A stretch of 64,000 nucleotides of DNA, taken from positions 558,001 through 622,000 of the forward strand of contig NW_024881830.1 of NCBI RefSeq assembly GCF_019059575.1, given 5' to 3'. A model generated the notes under the pieces. It saw nothing but the letters and a program-made list of their open reading frames with translations, searched no databases and was not told the DNA's origin. Below are positions 12,701-23,759 of the stretch, piece after piece. Each line of letters begins with the position of its first letter. Position 1 is the stretch's first letter. Position numbers and translations under genes: made by a program. This DNA is from Amphibalanus amphitrite. Its lineage: Eukaryota; Arthropoda; Thecostraca; Balanomorpha; Balanidae.

Positions 12701-15700
12701 AAATCCAGTGCATTTCGGCGAAATACATTACGACTGATGGTGCTGGCAGGCGAAGCGGAGTACCTGGATGACCAGCATGAGGCGCCGGGAGAGCTGCACG
12801 GCTACTACGTTCTTGCCACAGTCGGAAATGCCGTCATCAGCAGCATTGACGCCTCGCAGGCACTAGTAAGCCGTGTTTGAAACTCTGTATTTGGTGATGC
12901 TGCCTTACAGTTGGGCGTATGCTATGGACGGTGATTCACGTACCTATCCACTTTACTTATTCCCAGGAAGTCTTAGTACGTTTTTGTGAGCACTCATTAG
13001 ATTTTTTCAACATGAAAGTCCGCCTCAATCCTGACCACAAGACTGTTTTATGAATAGCATCATTCCTTCCTTAGATATCTTGGTTTAGTGGAGCGCTAGA
13101 ACGGTATGCGCACATAAGAATACCTGACTGTCGAGCGTGGGCTCCATGTGCGATCCATTTTCATCCCGTCCAACCGAGTAATTATGGCATGTTGCCCGGG
13201 CTGTTGTTATTTCTTTGGCATGAGTAGCTCCACATTAAGAGCATGTGTCATTTTCTGACACTGTTTCCTATCCACAGGCGATGCCAGGCGTCCAGGACTT
13301 TGTCACGGCCAAAGACGTGATGGGCTCAAACGATAATGTCCTTATGGGACAATTCGTGACCTTTTTCGGGGCCCTCGGTCTGGATGGCAAGATGGTGCCC
13401 ACCGATCAGGTATGGCTTCGCAAAACCTCCATTACCTGGCTCGTTGCTCCGTATAAGCTGTCGATGTGTGGACTGTGGACATATGACAAGCCTTCAAAAT
13501 ACGATCTGAAGTTGCAGGGATCTTCTTTTATTTTAGAAGTTGGGCAGTAAATGCACAGCGTCGAGCCCCACTGCATGAGCATTATTTCTTATATACCTAC
13601 ACTGATTGGTTTGATTTTAGATAGGTATCTTGTCTTTTGCGGCCAACACGAAGTTAGCCCTGATGTTACACCTCAAACTCTGTCTGCAAGTCTCGGGGCT
13701 GGTCTGAAGGAGAGGGGAAACAGCTTAGCATCGGGTGGCGCCCAACGTGGGGCTAAACTGTGATCTTCCTCGAAGGTGGATTCAACCCTGCTTACGATTT
13801 GTTTCGATTGGCAGAATCCTTGTTACTCGGTGATGACCGGTGACTTGTGTTGTCCCCTGTGACGACCGGTGACCTGTGTTGCCCCTTTGGTGACCTGTGT
13901 TGCCCCTTCGGTGACCTGTGCCACCCCTGATCTGTGCAGCTGTTTGCCGACGGCCGGGTAAGGTTCTGCGGCCAGCCGATCGGTCTGGTGGTGGCCGACA
14001 ACCGGGAGGTGGCCCGACGTGCCGCCGCCCTGGTCAAGGTGCACTACTCGCAGCAGGAGCGTCCCGTGCTCACCATCAAAGAGGCGCTGATCAATCAGCC
14101 AGAGGGACGCCAGCAGACCAAACTGTGTCCAGCCAACCTGAAAATAGGAGATGCCGATGGTATGTAATACACCGGCCACAGCTGTTTCCTGGCCATGGCG
14201 AATGACCATCACGGCGTCTTATCGGTGCCACGCGTCCCCATTTCGTTGTTGACTGGTCCTCTCCCCTTCGCTCTGTCAGTGTATAGCAGGTTCAACCCAG
14301 GGGCGGCGGATTCGGGGGGGCAGGGGGGGGCAGCTGCCCCCCCTGGCAAACTCGTGGGGGGGCAAAAGTATCTTTTTGCCCCCCCATAATTTGTGACAAA
14401 GTTTAGACAAGAAACCACATAGCTGATTATTCTGTTCGATCATCTGAAGATGTAACCAGATGCCCATATACTTTATCATACGTTGCCTTTCTTAAATGGC
14501 AAACGTTCGCGTTCAACTGAAGTTTCCTCTCTTCAACCTAGTTTTGGAGGCATTATAAGCGTCAACGTGACGCAGCGGCAGCCCAGGCCTTCAGTGACCG
14601 CTTACAGGGGCGACGGATACGGGGTGGCAGAGGAGGCACCGTCCCCTAAGAAACTTTTGGAGGAGGGGTAAACGTATATTCTTGCCCCTCCATAATTTGT
14701 GCCCTAAACATGAGGAAAATTTTCATAGCCTATTGCATATTTTCTATTGCATGTGGTAATTTTCATAACCATATTGCAGCTTTGCGCTCCTACAGTTTGT
14801 CCAACGGTGCCTTTTGAATATGTGTAAATGCTAACCGTTTCCGCTTTATATCATTTTTTTGTCTTTTCAGATTCGATTTAAATATATTTTAAGTGTGCGA
14901 GAGACGCAACTCATACCTTCAGTGGTCGTTTGCCGCTATTTTGTACCTACATAAATGCCAAATCGCAAGCGAGCGGAGACGGAAGGGCTAGCCATTCGCT
15001 TGCGGGTAGTTAGGACTGATGAGCGCGCATAATAAGCCACTCCCCTGATTTTTTCGAGCGCAACAGTTTCCAGCACATAAAATGGTAAACGCCGAGGTCG
15101 TACACATTGACCACATTGACCAATGCACGGTATGGTATGACACCCAAAGGCCAGTCATCAGAGATCTGCTTTGGGCATTCGGAGGCTTGTGTGGGGCCAG
15201 TGTAAAAACTGGATGTTCACAGTTCAATATCCGCTTTATTTCAGTTTTCACCATTAAAAAAGTAAAAATTAATGTTGGAAACTTTTGAGGGTTAGGGCAC
15301 TAATCATTAGTGGGCCCCCCTCTGTCGTAAGGCTGGCTATAGAATAAAGAGCATCAAACACGAACAGTAGCGGCGGAACACCTTCAATTAAGGGGGGGGG
15401 GGGCACTGCCGACTTTTGGTCCCATTCTTTCCATGCAACGCCCATAGGGCTAACGTTAAAATGCCAAAATCAAAAGGAGGGTGCACGGTGCCCCGGTGCC
15501 CTCCCCGTTCCGCCGCCCATGAACACGAAAGCAAAATCTAAGGCATTTTGGGAAAAAATGAGTATGCCCCGCAGCGTCCGATAACTACCACCTTCCAGTG
15601 GGTCAAGCCAACGGGGCCCAAGTCTATAATGGCACTTAACGATAGCACTAACCTTGTCTCACTTTTCCTTGAAGTCTGTTCCGAATGGTTTCGGCCACAG

Positions 15701-18700
15701 ACTTGCTGCACTGAGGTCGTTTGATATGTGCAACTGTAATTAAAGCCACCTGAGGCGCCCTGACACCAGGCTGAAGCTGGGTTGGAAATGCTTCGTCTTT
15801 GCAGATATCATTGGCCGCTGATTCTCGAGTGCCTGAACCGGTAGATGTCATGGCAAAATTTGGTGTGATAATTTGGACCTTACCGCAGTCAGCGCACCCT
15901 AAAGCCCTAATTAAGAAACGCCCCACCCAGAGCTTCTGGATTCTCGTTCCAGTCCACCGTTCCTTCACCCCAGCCCGCCGCCGCGCTCCCTCACCTCAGC
16001 CCTCCGTTCCCAGCTTGACGAGCATTTGGGCCTTAGTTAAGCCTTGCTGTAGGCTTACTGTATAAACCCATCGAGACAGCCCGTCTCGGTGAGCTTAGTT
16101 GGCGAACTACTGCCTTGGGGAGGGTTTCTGGCGGATCGCTGTCCCAATAGGTTTAGATGCGACCGACTGTCTCTGAATGTTTGAGCGGTCTCCTCCCGCT
16201 GTGAGCTAGTTTCAGTTGATATCTGTCTCAGAAATACTTTTTAAAGAAAGTTAAACGAAAATCCAACGTAAAATGAACAGAGGAAATGGTAACGAGTTAC
16301 CTCATTGAAGAGCAGCGCTCGCCTACTTCAAAAGGTTTGGCACCGTTCTTCAACATCTGATATGCGATCGGGTTATGGCACAATTTTTTCCCATTGGAGC
16401 TTTTTTCTAATACAGCAATACGAAATGCGTTACATCGTCCACTGGCGGATCCAGGGAGCGGGCATTTAAAGCAAATATTTACTCCCCTCCCCCTGCCCCT
16501 GCATCGCCCGAAATAGACAAAACGTACCTTATGTTTCCTAATAATTACATTTTTATCAGGATTTTTTTTTTTTTATACTGTTCAGCAGTAATCGAAATCG
16601 AAATCCGAGGAGTTTTTGGATTTTGGACACTTTGGGGGGTATGTCCCCCTACAGCGTCGAAAACGCCTTTCTGGATCCGCCTATGACATCATCTCGACTG
16701 GGATCTTGCCCCCCCCACGCCAAAATCGAATCCGCCGCCACTGGTTCAACCATGTCGGAGCATGATAGAGTCACACTACGTGAGTGTCACAACTTAGTCA
16801 GTGTGTGATCGGTTATTACGTTGTCAGTATGTGTCCTATGCGGTCTCCAGTAAGTCAGTGACCACTATGTCAGTGCGTGACCGGTCTCGTTTTCGCCCGT
16901 TCAGTGGCGCTGGAGCAGGCTCCCCACCGGCTCAGCGGGGAGTGGGAGGTGGGCACCCAGTTCCACTTCACCATGGAGCCGCAGTCGGTGCGCGTTGTGC
17001 CCAACGAGGACGGTCAGCTGAACGTCTTCAGCGCCACGCAGACCATCAAGGATGTCGTGGACGCCGTCTCACACGCCGTCAATGTTCCCTCCAACAAGTG
17101 AGTCTCCTGGCACTGCCGTGGAGGCGACGTCAATGGACCAAAGCGTCCCCGTTGTGACCCGTCAGGGAGAGCTAATCCAGCTCCTGATTCTTGTGTTAGT
17201 TGTCGGCTGAATATGTCCACTCAACTTCACACGCCCTTTAGGGTTATTTTTTGTTAATTGATCATGTCTCCAAATTAGGTTAACCTGTATGATGGCGTTT
17301 CGAGTTCGCAAAACACTAAGGCCAGGAGCCGCTGATTTGTTGACTTATTAGCCTGAAACTTTGGGATCACTGTCGAGATCGAACACCGGACATCGAACAC
17401 AGAACAGAACACGGACCAATCTCTGGACTGAGTATGACTCGATTTCAGGATTAACGGTCAGGTGCGCCGCATTGGCGGCGGATACGGTGGCAAGATCACC
17501 AACTCGCTGCCCATAGCCAGCGCGTGCGCCGTGGCCGCCGTCAAGCTGAACCGTCCCGTGCGGGTCGTGCTCGACATCGAGAATATGATCGACATGTGTG
17601 CCACCCGTCTGCCCTACCTCATCTCGTACGAGGTGAGCCACTATGTAGCGGGATATGCGAGGCTGTGTCCCCTAGCCAGCTCGGGAATCGATGGACAAGG
17701 GTGGGAACCTGCTTGACATTGGCGCAGTGAGGCAGGTCTGATATTGTCAAATTGTTGCTGTTAGCCGTGTGGTGCCACCGCATTAACATTGACAGCAGTC
17801 CAGGCAGTCGTACCGCAGATGGCAGCGGCAGAGAGCGCCCTGACATAACCTGCTGTGTCCTCAGGCTGGCTACGACGACAGCGGTCGGCTGCTGGCGCTG
17901 AAGATGCACCTGGTGATGAACTTGGGCCACTCCAACACCCTGCTCGGCTTCATTGAGGCCATGGACGTGATACAGCGAGTCAAAAACTTGTACCACGCTG
18001 AGCACTGGACGGTTACACCGGGCACGGTCACCACCAACCAGTGTCTGTACACCGCCTGCAGGGCACCAGGTAACCACACAGACCCAGGGCATATTTTAAG
18101 GCACTTACTGCGTCCCATTTTGGGACGCAGCCCCCTCGCCTTGGGACGTAACCCCTTCTGATTTGATCCACTGCGTCCCTGCCCTGTGCCCTATCCGGTT
18201 CCCTGACCTGTGCCCTGCTGTCTGCCCTGACCTGTAGGTACCCGGCCTTCCCTCTAAAATGTCCTGTGCCATGCCCTGTAGCCTGCCGTGCCCTACTTTC
18301 TGCCCTCCTCAAAGCCCTACTTTGTTCCTTGCCCTGTGCCCTTAGTCGTAGCACGTGCCCTCTGCTCAACTTTGGGACTCAGTAAAAATTTGTTAAAATA
18401 TGCCCTGCACAGACCGACTGCAAGGTATCAGGTGGGTTTCTGCGCATGGACCCTTGGGAAGTGCGCAAGGCCAATTTTGCCGTTGGTGATCACTATCAGG
18501 TGACTGTGCAGTCTACAAATTGCAAGCCATCGGGTAATCAGTATCACTGTCGTCTGGTTCACCCCAAGCCAGCCTAACGCCGATGTTGTTGGGTTTCCGC
18601 AGGCAGCGTCCAGGCGATCGCAGCCATCGAGACCGTGATGAACCACATCGCCCACGAGCTGCGCATGGATCCCTGGGAAGTGCGCAAGGCCAACTTTGCC

Positions 18701-21700
18701 GTCGGTAATCCGAAGATACCGTGAGTGAAACTCCGACCACTGGGGTTTTCCACCAGAATGACGAGAGAATCCACATTAGCTGTGGAAAAAATGTAACGAA
18801 TGTACTGATTCATGAGCACAGCTGAGATGGCCATCATGTGAAAAAACGGGCAAAAGCTCAAACAAAGAGTTTGAGTTTGAAAGTTTGAAAAGGCCGAGTC
18901 AAAGAGTTTGAAAAGGCCGACTTACACTTACGCGTAAGTGTCGTCACAACTCACAATGGCTGACGACACTTACGCGATTGTCAGCCATTGTGGGTGAATG
19001 TGGATTGCAAGTGAACCATGAGACCTTAACCCTATTCCTGGCGGGGGGGGCCTCAGGAGCCCCCCTGAGGTTTTTTGGTTATTTCTCCCAAACGCGTTGA
19101 GCTAGGAAGCTCAAATTTTCTGACTTTTCCTAAAAGGCTTCTACGCAACATGTCTGAAAATTTTGAGTTGATCTGACCTCAGGTCAGGTCACCAGAGGCG
19201 GTTTGGTGACCCTACCTCAGAAAAGTTTGCAATCACGCCAGAGCTAGAGTTTTTGACCGATCAATTTCTTCTCTTCAGGGTTTAGTTAGGGTACCAGTAT
19301 GTGCAATTTGTATATCTCGGAATTTTGATATCGGTGACCTAAGGTCAGGTCAATTTCGCGACCTCCCCATTATAAGTCAATGGGGGGGAAAATCAACTCC
19401 CTGTTTTTACCACTAAAACGGGTCGGAATGGCCCCATATACCATACATGACTTCATATACGATCAACCTTCACTACCTTGAGGTCTGTTTTGCTGTTGGG
19501 CAGCTGTGAGGTCATGTGACGTCATCAAAGGTCACCAAAGGTTTTTGGCCAATAACTCCGTACAGGAACAAGATACAGACGCGTTGATGGTCTCATTGTG
19601 TTCAGCTCGTCAAGACGCATCGAATGATATACATGATGACCTCAAGGTCACGTGACCTGAGGTCAACCTTTGACCTTGACCTTTCGAGGTCAACATATAT
19701 ATCATTCGATGCGGATTGACGAGAGGATCACGATGATGCCCTTTAGTTTGTTCCTATCTTGACTAATTCGAAAGTTATTCGAGAAAAACTCTCTCCATAT
19801 CTAGCGCCGCCATTTTGACTTTTTCGACCCCTGTGACGTCATCTTTGACCTGACCTGAAAATAACCTTTGTAAAAATTGTAGATCTTGGCCGTGCGTATC
19901 CGATGCCGTTTACCGCTTGTCGCTATCTTGCTTCGTTCTCGAGATCTCAGGGGGGGCCGAATCGGCCCCCCCCCCCCGCCAGTTTCTTGTCCCGGCGGAG
20001 CCCGCCAGGAATAGGGTTAAAGTGACCCAGCATCATAGTGGTGCCTGTGGTGATCTGCCTATAATGATGAATTTAACTCACCGTGATTTGTGTCCACCTA
20101 TTTTCAAGGCCAACCCCGCAGTCCGAGGACGCCAACAGGGTCGTCTCACTCATGGTGAGCGAGATGTTCGAAAAGGCCGACATCATGAAGAGAAAGGCTG
20201 ACATCGACAGCTTCAACAAAGTGAGTATCCGTGGCCTTCGTACATGTTGTTCACGACCCAATCCGTCCATGTTTTTTTTTTTTGCAGTTATGCATTTGTT
20301 TTTACCGCACATCGCGTACATCGGATATGTTTTAGGGCCTTGGGATGTGCAAGATGTCAACTCCATAGCACTTGCGACTAGCGCAAGTTAGGAACTCAAA
20401 ATAGCTAACTATACAAAGGATTCGTTTTGTATATTGCTTGGGTGCAAATTACCGCTGCGAGCTGACCGAAGCCGTGTCTGTCGCCGCAGTCTAACCGCTG
20501 GCGTAAGCGTGCGCTGGCCATGCTGCCCATGAACTACCACGTGGCCATGATGTCCAAGATGGTCACCCTGGTCTCCATCTACGACAAGGATGGCTCGGTG
20601 GCAGTGTCGCACGGCGGCGTGGAGATGGGTCAGGGTCTCAACACCAAGGTTAGCCCGGGTTTAGCTCGTGGATATAGGTATGTGTCTGCCCATAGCCGGT
20701 CTAAATAGATGGTAGGTATCCTGAAATTGCGTTGTGAGAATGTTTGCACAATACACACTGTGCCCCATGTTGTGCTTGACGTTGTCTTCACTGTTGCAGC
20801 GAGTGCTTGTAGCTAGACGGTATCCATTCTGTGTTAGTGTGTGTCTGTAGCCGGCGCTCTGGAACGGGTGCGGCCAGCCCAGCTGAGCTCTGTGCTGAGC
20901 GTCGCTCTGTCGGTTCCCAGGTGGCACAGGTGTGCGCCAAGGAGCTGGGCATCCCTCTTAGCACCATATCAGTGAAGCCCAACAATACGCTGGTCAACCC
21001 GAACGGCTTCGTCACGGGCGGCAGCGTGGGCAGCGAGATGTGCAGCTTGGCCGTACGGCAGGCCTGCGACCAGCTCAAGGAGCGTCTGAAGCCGTTCAGG
21101 GCGCCAGAGGGCGAGCCTGAGCGGCCCTGGCAGCAGGTTGTCCAGATGGCGTCCATGATGGGCACCAACCTCACGGCGCACACACTGTGAGTGCAGTCCT
21201 CGTAGGGTTCAGTACGCACGATCGGCTGCGTTGCACGCATATGTGTTATGTAGGGAGCCCATTAGGCTCGCCGCCTCAGACATTTATCTTATTTTTATTG
21301 TGTCTTGATTAATTAATTGTTAGGTATGCTATGTTTCTAACTTCACAGTGGACATCGGTTGTGGACCCTCTACGTCAATATAACCGCCCCTCCCCCTTTT
21401 CGCCCCGCCGGACGGCAGCCAGCCGCCCCTGGAGTCGGGGTACTCGGTGTGGGGCCTGACGGCCGCCGAGGTGGAGCTGGACGTTCTCACCGGCGAGTAC
21501 CGCTTCAACCGCGTGGACGTGTACGAGGACGCCGGCCAGTCGCTGTCGCCCTGGATCGACGTCGGACAGGTGGAGGGCGCCTTCACCATGGGCATGGGCC
21601 TGTTCCTGACCGAGCAGTACCGCTACGACCCGGAGACGGGACGCAAACTGACCAACCGCGCCTGGGTGAGTACGGACCGTAAACCGACCAGCCGCGTGTG

Positions 21701-23006
21701 AGCGACATGCTGCTCAGATGGACTGACAGACATTCAAATATGTATGTGGATTTACCTACCAGTATCATACGGAGGAAGCCGCCCATTGTTTTGTTTGCTG
21801 CCGAGAAATATCTTGGTGCTTCTATGTGTAAAGCTTAACACCAAACACCCATATTTCAGAACTACTATCCGCCGACTCATAAGGACATGCCCAGAGACTT
21901 CCGGGTAAAGCTGCTGAAGAACAACAAGAACGACGTCGGAATCTTCAATTCCAAAGGTAAGGCCACTCCAAGGTTATATGCGTCATATTCAACAACTACT
22001 GATGAGCAATCACCTGCGTTGAAACGTTCGTTATACTTTCAAACGTTATTGTTTTCTGTTTTATATTTTCCGTTTGGGCTGCAAATTCAGCCGCTCGACT
22101 TGCTCTCGTTGCATCGAGCCCTATAAATGATCTGTCGCAAGTGCCGAGCTAAATCCTCCATCTGACATATCCCAGTGGCTAGACAGTGGACAAACTATCA
22201 CTGAACCCACCGTAGCCCTGGGCTGAGCCCTCTAACTGAGCCCCTTCACCTGCCCTCAGCGACTGGCGAGCCGGCGGTGTGCATGAGCCACGCGTGCCTG
22301 CTGGCCATTCAGCAGGCAGTGGCCGAGGCGCGCCGCGACGCCGGTCTCAACGACTGGGTCACCATCAGTGAGTAACAGACTGCCGCGTCCCACCCAGTCA
22401 TACTGGAGTCCCGGACCGAGGCACTGAGCCAAGCCATGCAGCCGTGATTTTGAGCGGGGATGTGGCATAAAGGTGGTTTTGCCAACCGATAAGCGGGCTG
22501 CGGGTTCCGAAGAAATAGAACGCATTGGCGGTTTTCTGAATAAGCCGGTTAGACCTCATGAGACTCTCTCATTTGAATATTCTTCTGCCACTTGTTGTCG
22601 AGAGGATTTGATGCTTGATCCACATTTGCGAAGTTCGTGTCTGGCTCTTGATAAAAGCATGTTGTGCCTACCGGGTGATCATTTTGGAATGATATAAAAA
22701 GAAAGTCGCCACGTGCAAAGAAAGGACAATATATTTTTATTTCACCTGCTGGTTTCACGTGTGTTTTTCAATAGAAAAACACAATTCTAACGAATAGTGT
22801 TTGTCTAATGAAGAAACAACGGTAGGTACAGTATTCTTGTCTAATCCCCAAATCCGTTATTGTGTTTTTCGCTATATTTGTACCCGCGTTTATTGTGCCA
22901 CGTTTACCAAGCATCTGTTCGCGGCCATCTTTCAGATGCGCCCAGTACGGTGGAGTACACAGAGACCGCGTGCGAGACCAAGCCTGAGATGCTGGTCCTC
23001 TCCTAG
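6780..23006 (+). CDS. Aldehyde oxidase (molybdo-flavoenzyme), 24 coding exons
   Basis: Exons: 6780-6846, 7172-7413, 7655-7773, 9624-9783, 10229-10427, 10655-11014, 11217-11341, 11511-11636, 11911-12078, 12201-12366, 12750-12865, 13278-13409, 13940-14159, 16905-17097, 17449-17632, 17865-18069, 18603-18720, 20109-20220, 20490-20648, 20921-21186, 21419-21665, 21860-21956, 22260-22367, 22936-23006. All introns are GT-AG and phases match. The total is 3960 nt, 1319 residues plus TAG, the usual length for the xanthine dehydrogenase/aldehyde oxidase family. Domain order is two 2Fe-2S clusters, FAD domain, molybdopterin domain. Aldehyde oxidase rather than xanthine dehydrogenase is favoured by CRAPG at residues 924-928 (dehydrogenases have an FRGFGG-type motif), the KSYKITPRA-type FAD segment and TGEPAVC around catalytic Glu1264. 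The enzyme is expected to be a cytosolic homodimer oxidising aldehydes or N-heterocycles. The start sits in AAAATGG. The model is by eye and no stop or frameshift was met. Confidence 0.93.
7730..7848 (+). repeat. 66-bp tandem duplication of the exon 3 end and its splice donor
   Basis: About 53 bp at 7730-7782 (end of exon 3, its GT donor and the first intron bases) recurs at 7796-7848 with one mismatch (TAATGG versus TAACGG). The copied part encodes the second iron-sulphur motif from QCGYC to MSMY. Reading through the first donor meets TAA at once, so only the first donor gives the full protein. Confidence 0.9.
8151..9041. mobile_element. hAT-like element N, copy 1, nested in L
   Basis: It starts CAGGAGCGGATCCAGG and ends CCTTGGATCCGCCACTG, imperfect inverted repeats. 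It is flanked by an exact 8-bp duplication GTTGGCAC (8143-8150 and 9042-9049). Most of its interior is a 20-bp minisatellite. A short relative with similar ends is at 16440-16685. Confidence 0.82.
8282..9000. repeat. 20-bp minisatellite, about 36 units
   Basis: The consensus is roughly TGGTGCCCCTGNCAGGCCTG. Units vary by substitution and a few indels. Long open frames cross it on both strands but are a by-product of the repeat; no start context or domain supports a protein. It is confined to the interior of the nested N element. Confidence 0.9.
10229..12078 (+). CDS. Aldehyde oxidase exons 5-9: linker and FAD domain
   Basis: These exons encode residues 197-522. A Cys/Gly-rich linker (exon 5 start) leads into [10 protein letters not shown] at about 255-264, the FAD pyrophosphate-binding loop in its aldehyde-oxidase form. 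Exon 6 carries [17 protein letters not shown] and FPSDVFLLL, matching the second FAD-binding segment. Exon 7 ends in FKSYK and exon 8 begins [16 protein letters not shown], a region where xanthine dehydrogenases bind FAD/NAD differently. Exon 9 gives the end of the FAD domain ([18 protein letters not shown]). Introns here are short (about 120-450 bp) and free of recognisable transposons. Confidence 0.9.
12201..23006 (+). CDS. Aldehyde oxidase exons 10-24: molybdopterin domain
   Basis: These exons encode residues 523-1319. Visible landmarks are GEAEYLDD and PGELHGYYV (exon 11), the [11 protein letters not shown] segment (exon 12), [11 protein letters not shown] (671-681), GGGYGGK (807-813), CRAPG (924-928), [12 protein letters not shown] (1046-1057), VTGGSVGSE (1088-1096) and the catalytic glutamate in ATGEPAV (Glu1264). 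The C-terminus ends [10 protein letters not shown]. Introns 13 (2.7 kb) and 17 (1.4 kb) are enlarged by transposons, and intron 16 holds a partial copy of exon 17. Exon 18 joins by a less obvious acceptor (TTTTCAAG at 20101-20108), chosen because it alone keeps phase and gives an open frame from that intron. Confidence 0.9.
15365..15521 (+). mobile_element. Family K MITE, copy 1 (157 bp)
   Basis: It starts CAGTAGCGGCGGAAC and ends GTTCCGCCGCCCATG. Exact 8-bp duplication AACACGAA flanks it (15357-15364 and 15522-15529). The interior has a G-tract and 'CATTCTTTCCATGCAACGCC'. Other copies are at 32592-32756 and, inverted, 62768-62929. Confidence 0.88.
16440..16685. mobile_element. hAT-like element N, copy 2 (246 bp), nested in R
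   Basis: Left end CACTGGCGGATCCAG and right end CTGGATCCGCCTATG are inverted repeats. Flanks ACATCGTC (16432-16439) and ACATCATC (16686-16693) match at 7 of 8 positions, as expected for an aged 8-bp duplication. Confidence 0.78.
18440..18490 (+). pseudogene. Partial copy of aldehyde oxidase exon 17 inside intron 16
   Basis: Seventeen codons here ([17 protein letters not shown]) copy exon 17 codons starting at 18659. Of five differing bases, four are silent third-position changes and only the last codon changes (Asp for Asn). A GT follows in frame at 18500 after a CAG, but the upstream half of the exon and a clear acceptor are missing. It may be a remnant of a paralogue or of exon duplication. 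It is not needed for the main open frame. Confidence 0.75.
19030..20016. mobile_element. piggyBac-like TTAA element E in aldehyde oxidase intron 17 (987 bp)
   Basis: Perfect 16-bp inverted repeats CCCTATTCCTGGCGGG and CCCGCCAGGAATAGGG are flanked by TTAA (19026-19029, 20017-20020). G-tract/C-tract hairpins lie just inside both ends. The interior carries the conserved block (19310-19385) and a long internal inverted repeat (about 19607-19630 against 19698-19723). TCAAGGTCA (19642-19650) and TGACCTTGA (19671-19679) lie in its loop. There is no transposase, so mobilisation would need an enzyme supplied from elsewhere. Confidence 0.88.
22771..22875. mobile_element. Small inverted-repeat element in intron 23
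   Basis: ATAGAAAAACACAAT (22771-22785) faces ATTGTGTTTTTCGCTAT (22859-22875), an inverted repeat apart from a small gap. It resembles a ~105-bp MITE, but no target duplication was recognised. Confidence 0.35.
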
Positions 23007-23759
23007 TCGTCCGCGAGGGACCCGGAAGACCTGGACCGCGCCAGGCCGAGGGACCGGACCACGGCGAACGTACGGGTCATCTCCGATCAGGGGCCGAAAG
23101 GCTGGGACAAGAGGCCACACCAGTGATCATCCAGCGTGGCTGTTAGCCGGAGACCAGCCATTGATTTTACATTGGTTGCGTTTTCAGCCATTGAATAATT
23201 GAACGTAGTTTAGACATCGGTTTGCTGGGTATTATACTACTCGATTTCCGCTTATGCCGAAGTAGTCCAATCATTTGCGATTGATTACAGGGGTGTTAGA
23301 CGCAATTCTTTGACGGGTAACTCGGTATAAAAAAAAACATGCCGAATGCCGTCGTTGTAAGGATAAGTGTAACTGGAGCGATGAAGTAAACGCTTCTTCG
23401 TTATTTGTGTAAATGCAATAGTAGGACCTGATAATATTTTTGGCCTATCTCTGGTATTGAGGGATGTTGGGCAGCGTCAGCATTCCCTCTAACAGGAAAA
23501 TACAAACTCGAGTGTTTGTGTGAAGTGCACGGGGAGAATACAACGCATGGCTGACGGAGTGGTTTTAAAGTCGCTTGTCGCTATACATGTGCCGAGATCA
23601 GACTGGATCGATCACCTCACCTCCATATAGCCGAAATAAGTTTGGGTCGCCGACACAAAGCATTCCTTTAGTTCTATGGTATATGGTGGCATCCTGTTTT
23701 TTCGGTAGGTGAAGATTTTAGGTTAGTTATTGGACAAGTACAGCTGTCCAGTACATTAA
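23007..23759. other. 3' flank of the aldehyde oxidase gene
   Basis: Presumed 3' untranslated region and intergenic DNA. No AATAAA is apparent close to the stop, so the polyadenylation site cannot be placed. No other gene is recognisable. Confidence 0.4.

Larger units (their letters stand above)
14298..16743. mobile_element. hAT-like element R in aldehyde oxidase intron 13 (2446 bp)
   Basis: Ends CAGGGGCGGCGGATTCG and CGAATCCGCCGCCACTG are inverted repeats differing at one position. The flanks are an exact 8-bp duplication GTTCAACC (14290-14297 and 16744-16751). No transposase frame is visible. Two smaller elements (15365-15521 and 16440-16685) are nested inside. The segment at 14345-14400 (G-tract, 'CCATAATTTGTG') has a diverged repeat at 14640-14710. 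Confidence 0.85.

Noticed and set aside
15082-15288. 68-codon frame in intron 13
   Set aside because: It lies inside the hAT-like element R, has no recognised domain, and shows no splice or start support.
6780-23006. Xanthine dehydrogenase as the identity of the molybdo-flavoenzyme
   Set aside because: The CRAPG, KSYKITPRA and TGEPAVC segments follow the aldehyde oxidase pattern and the FRGFGG-type dehydrogenase motif is absent.
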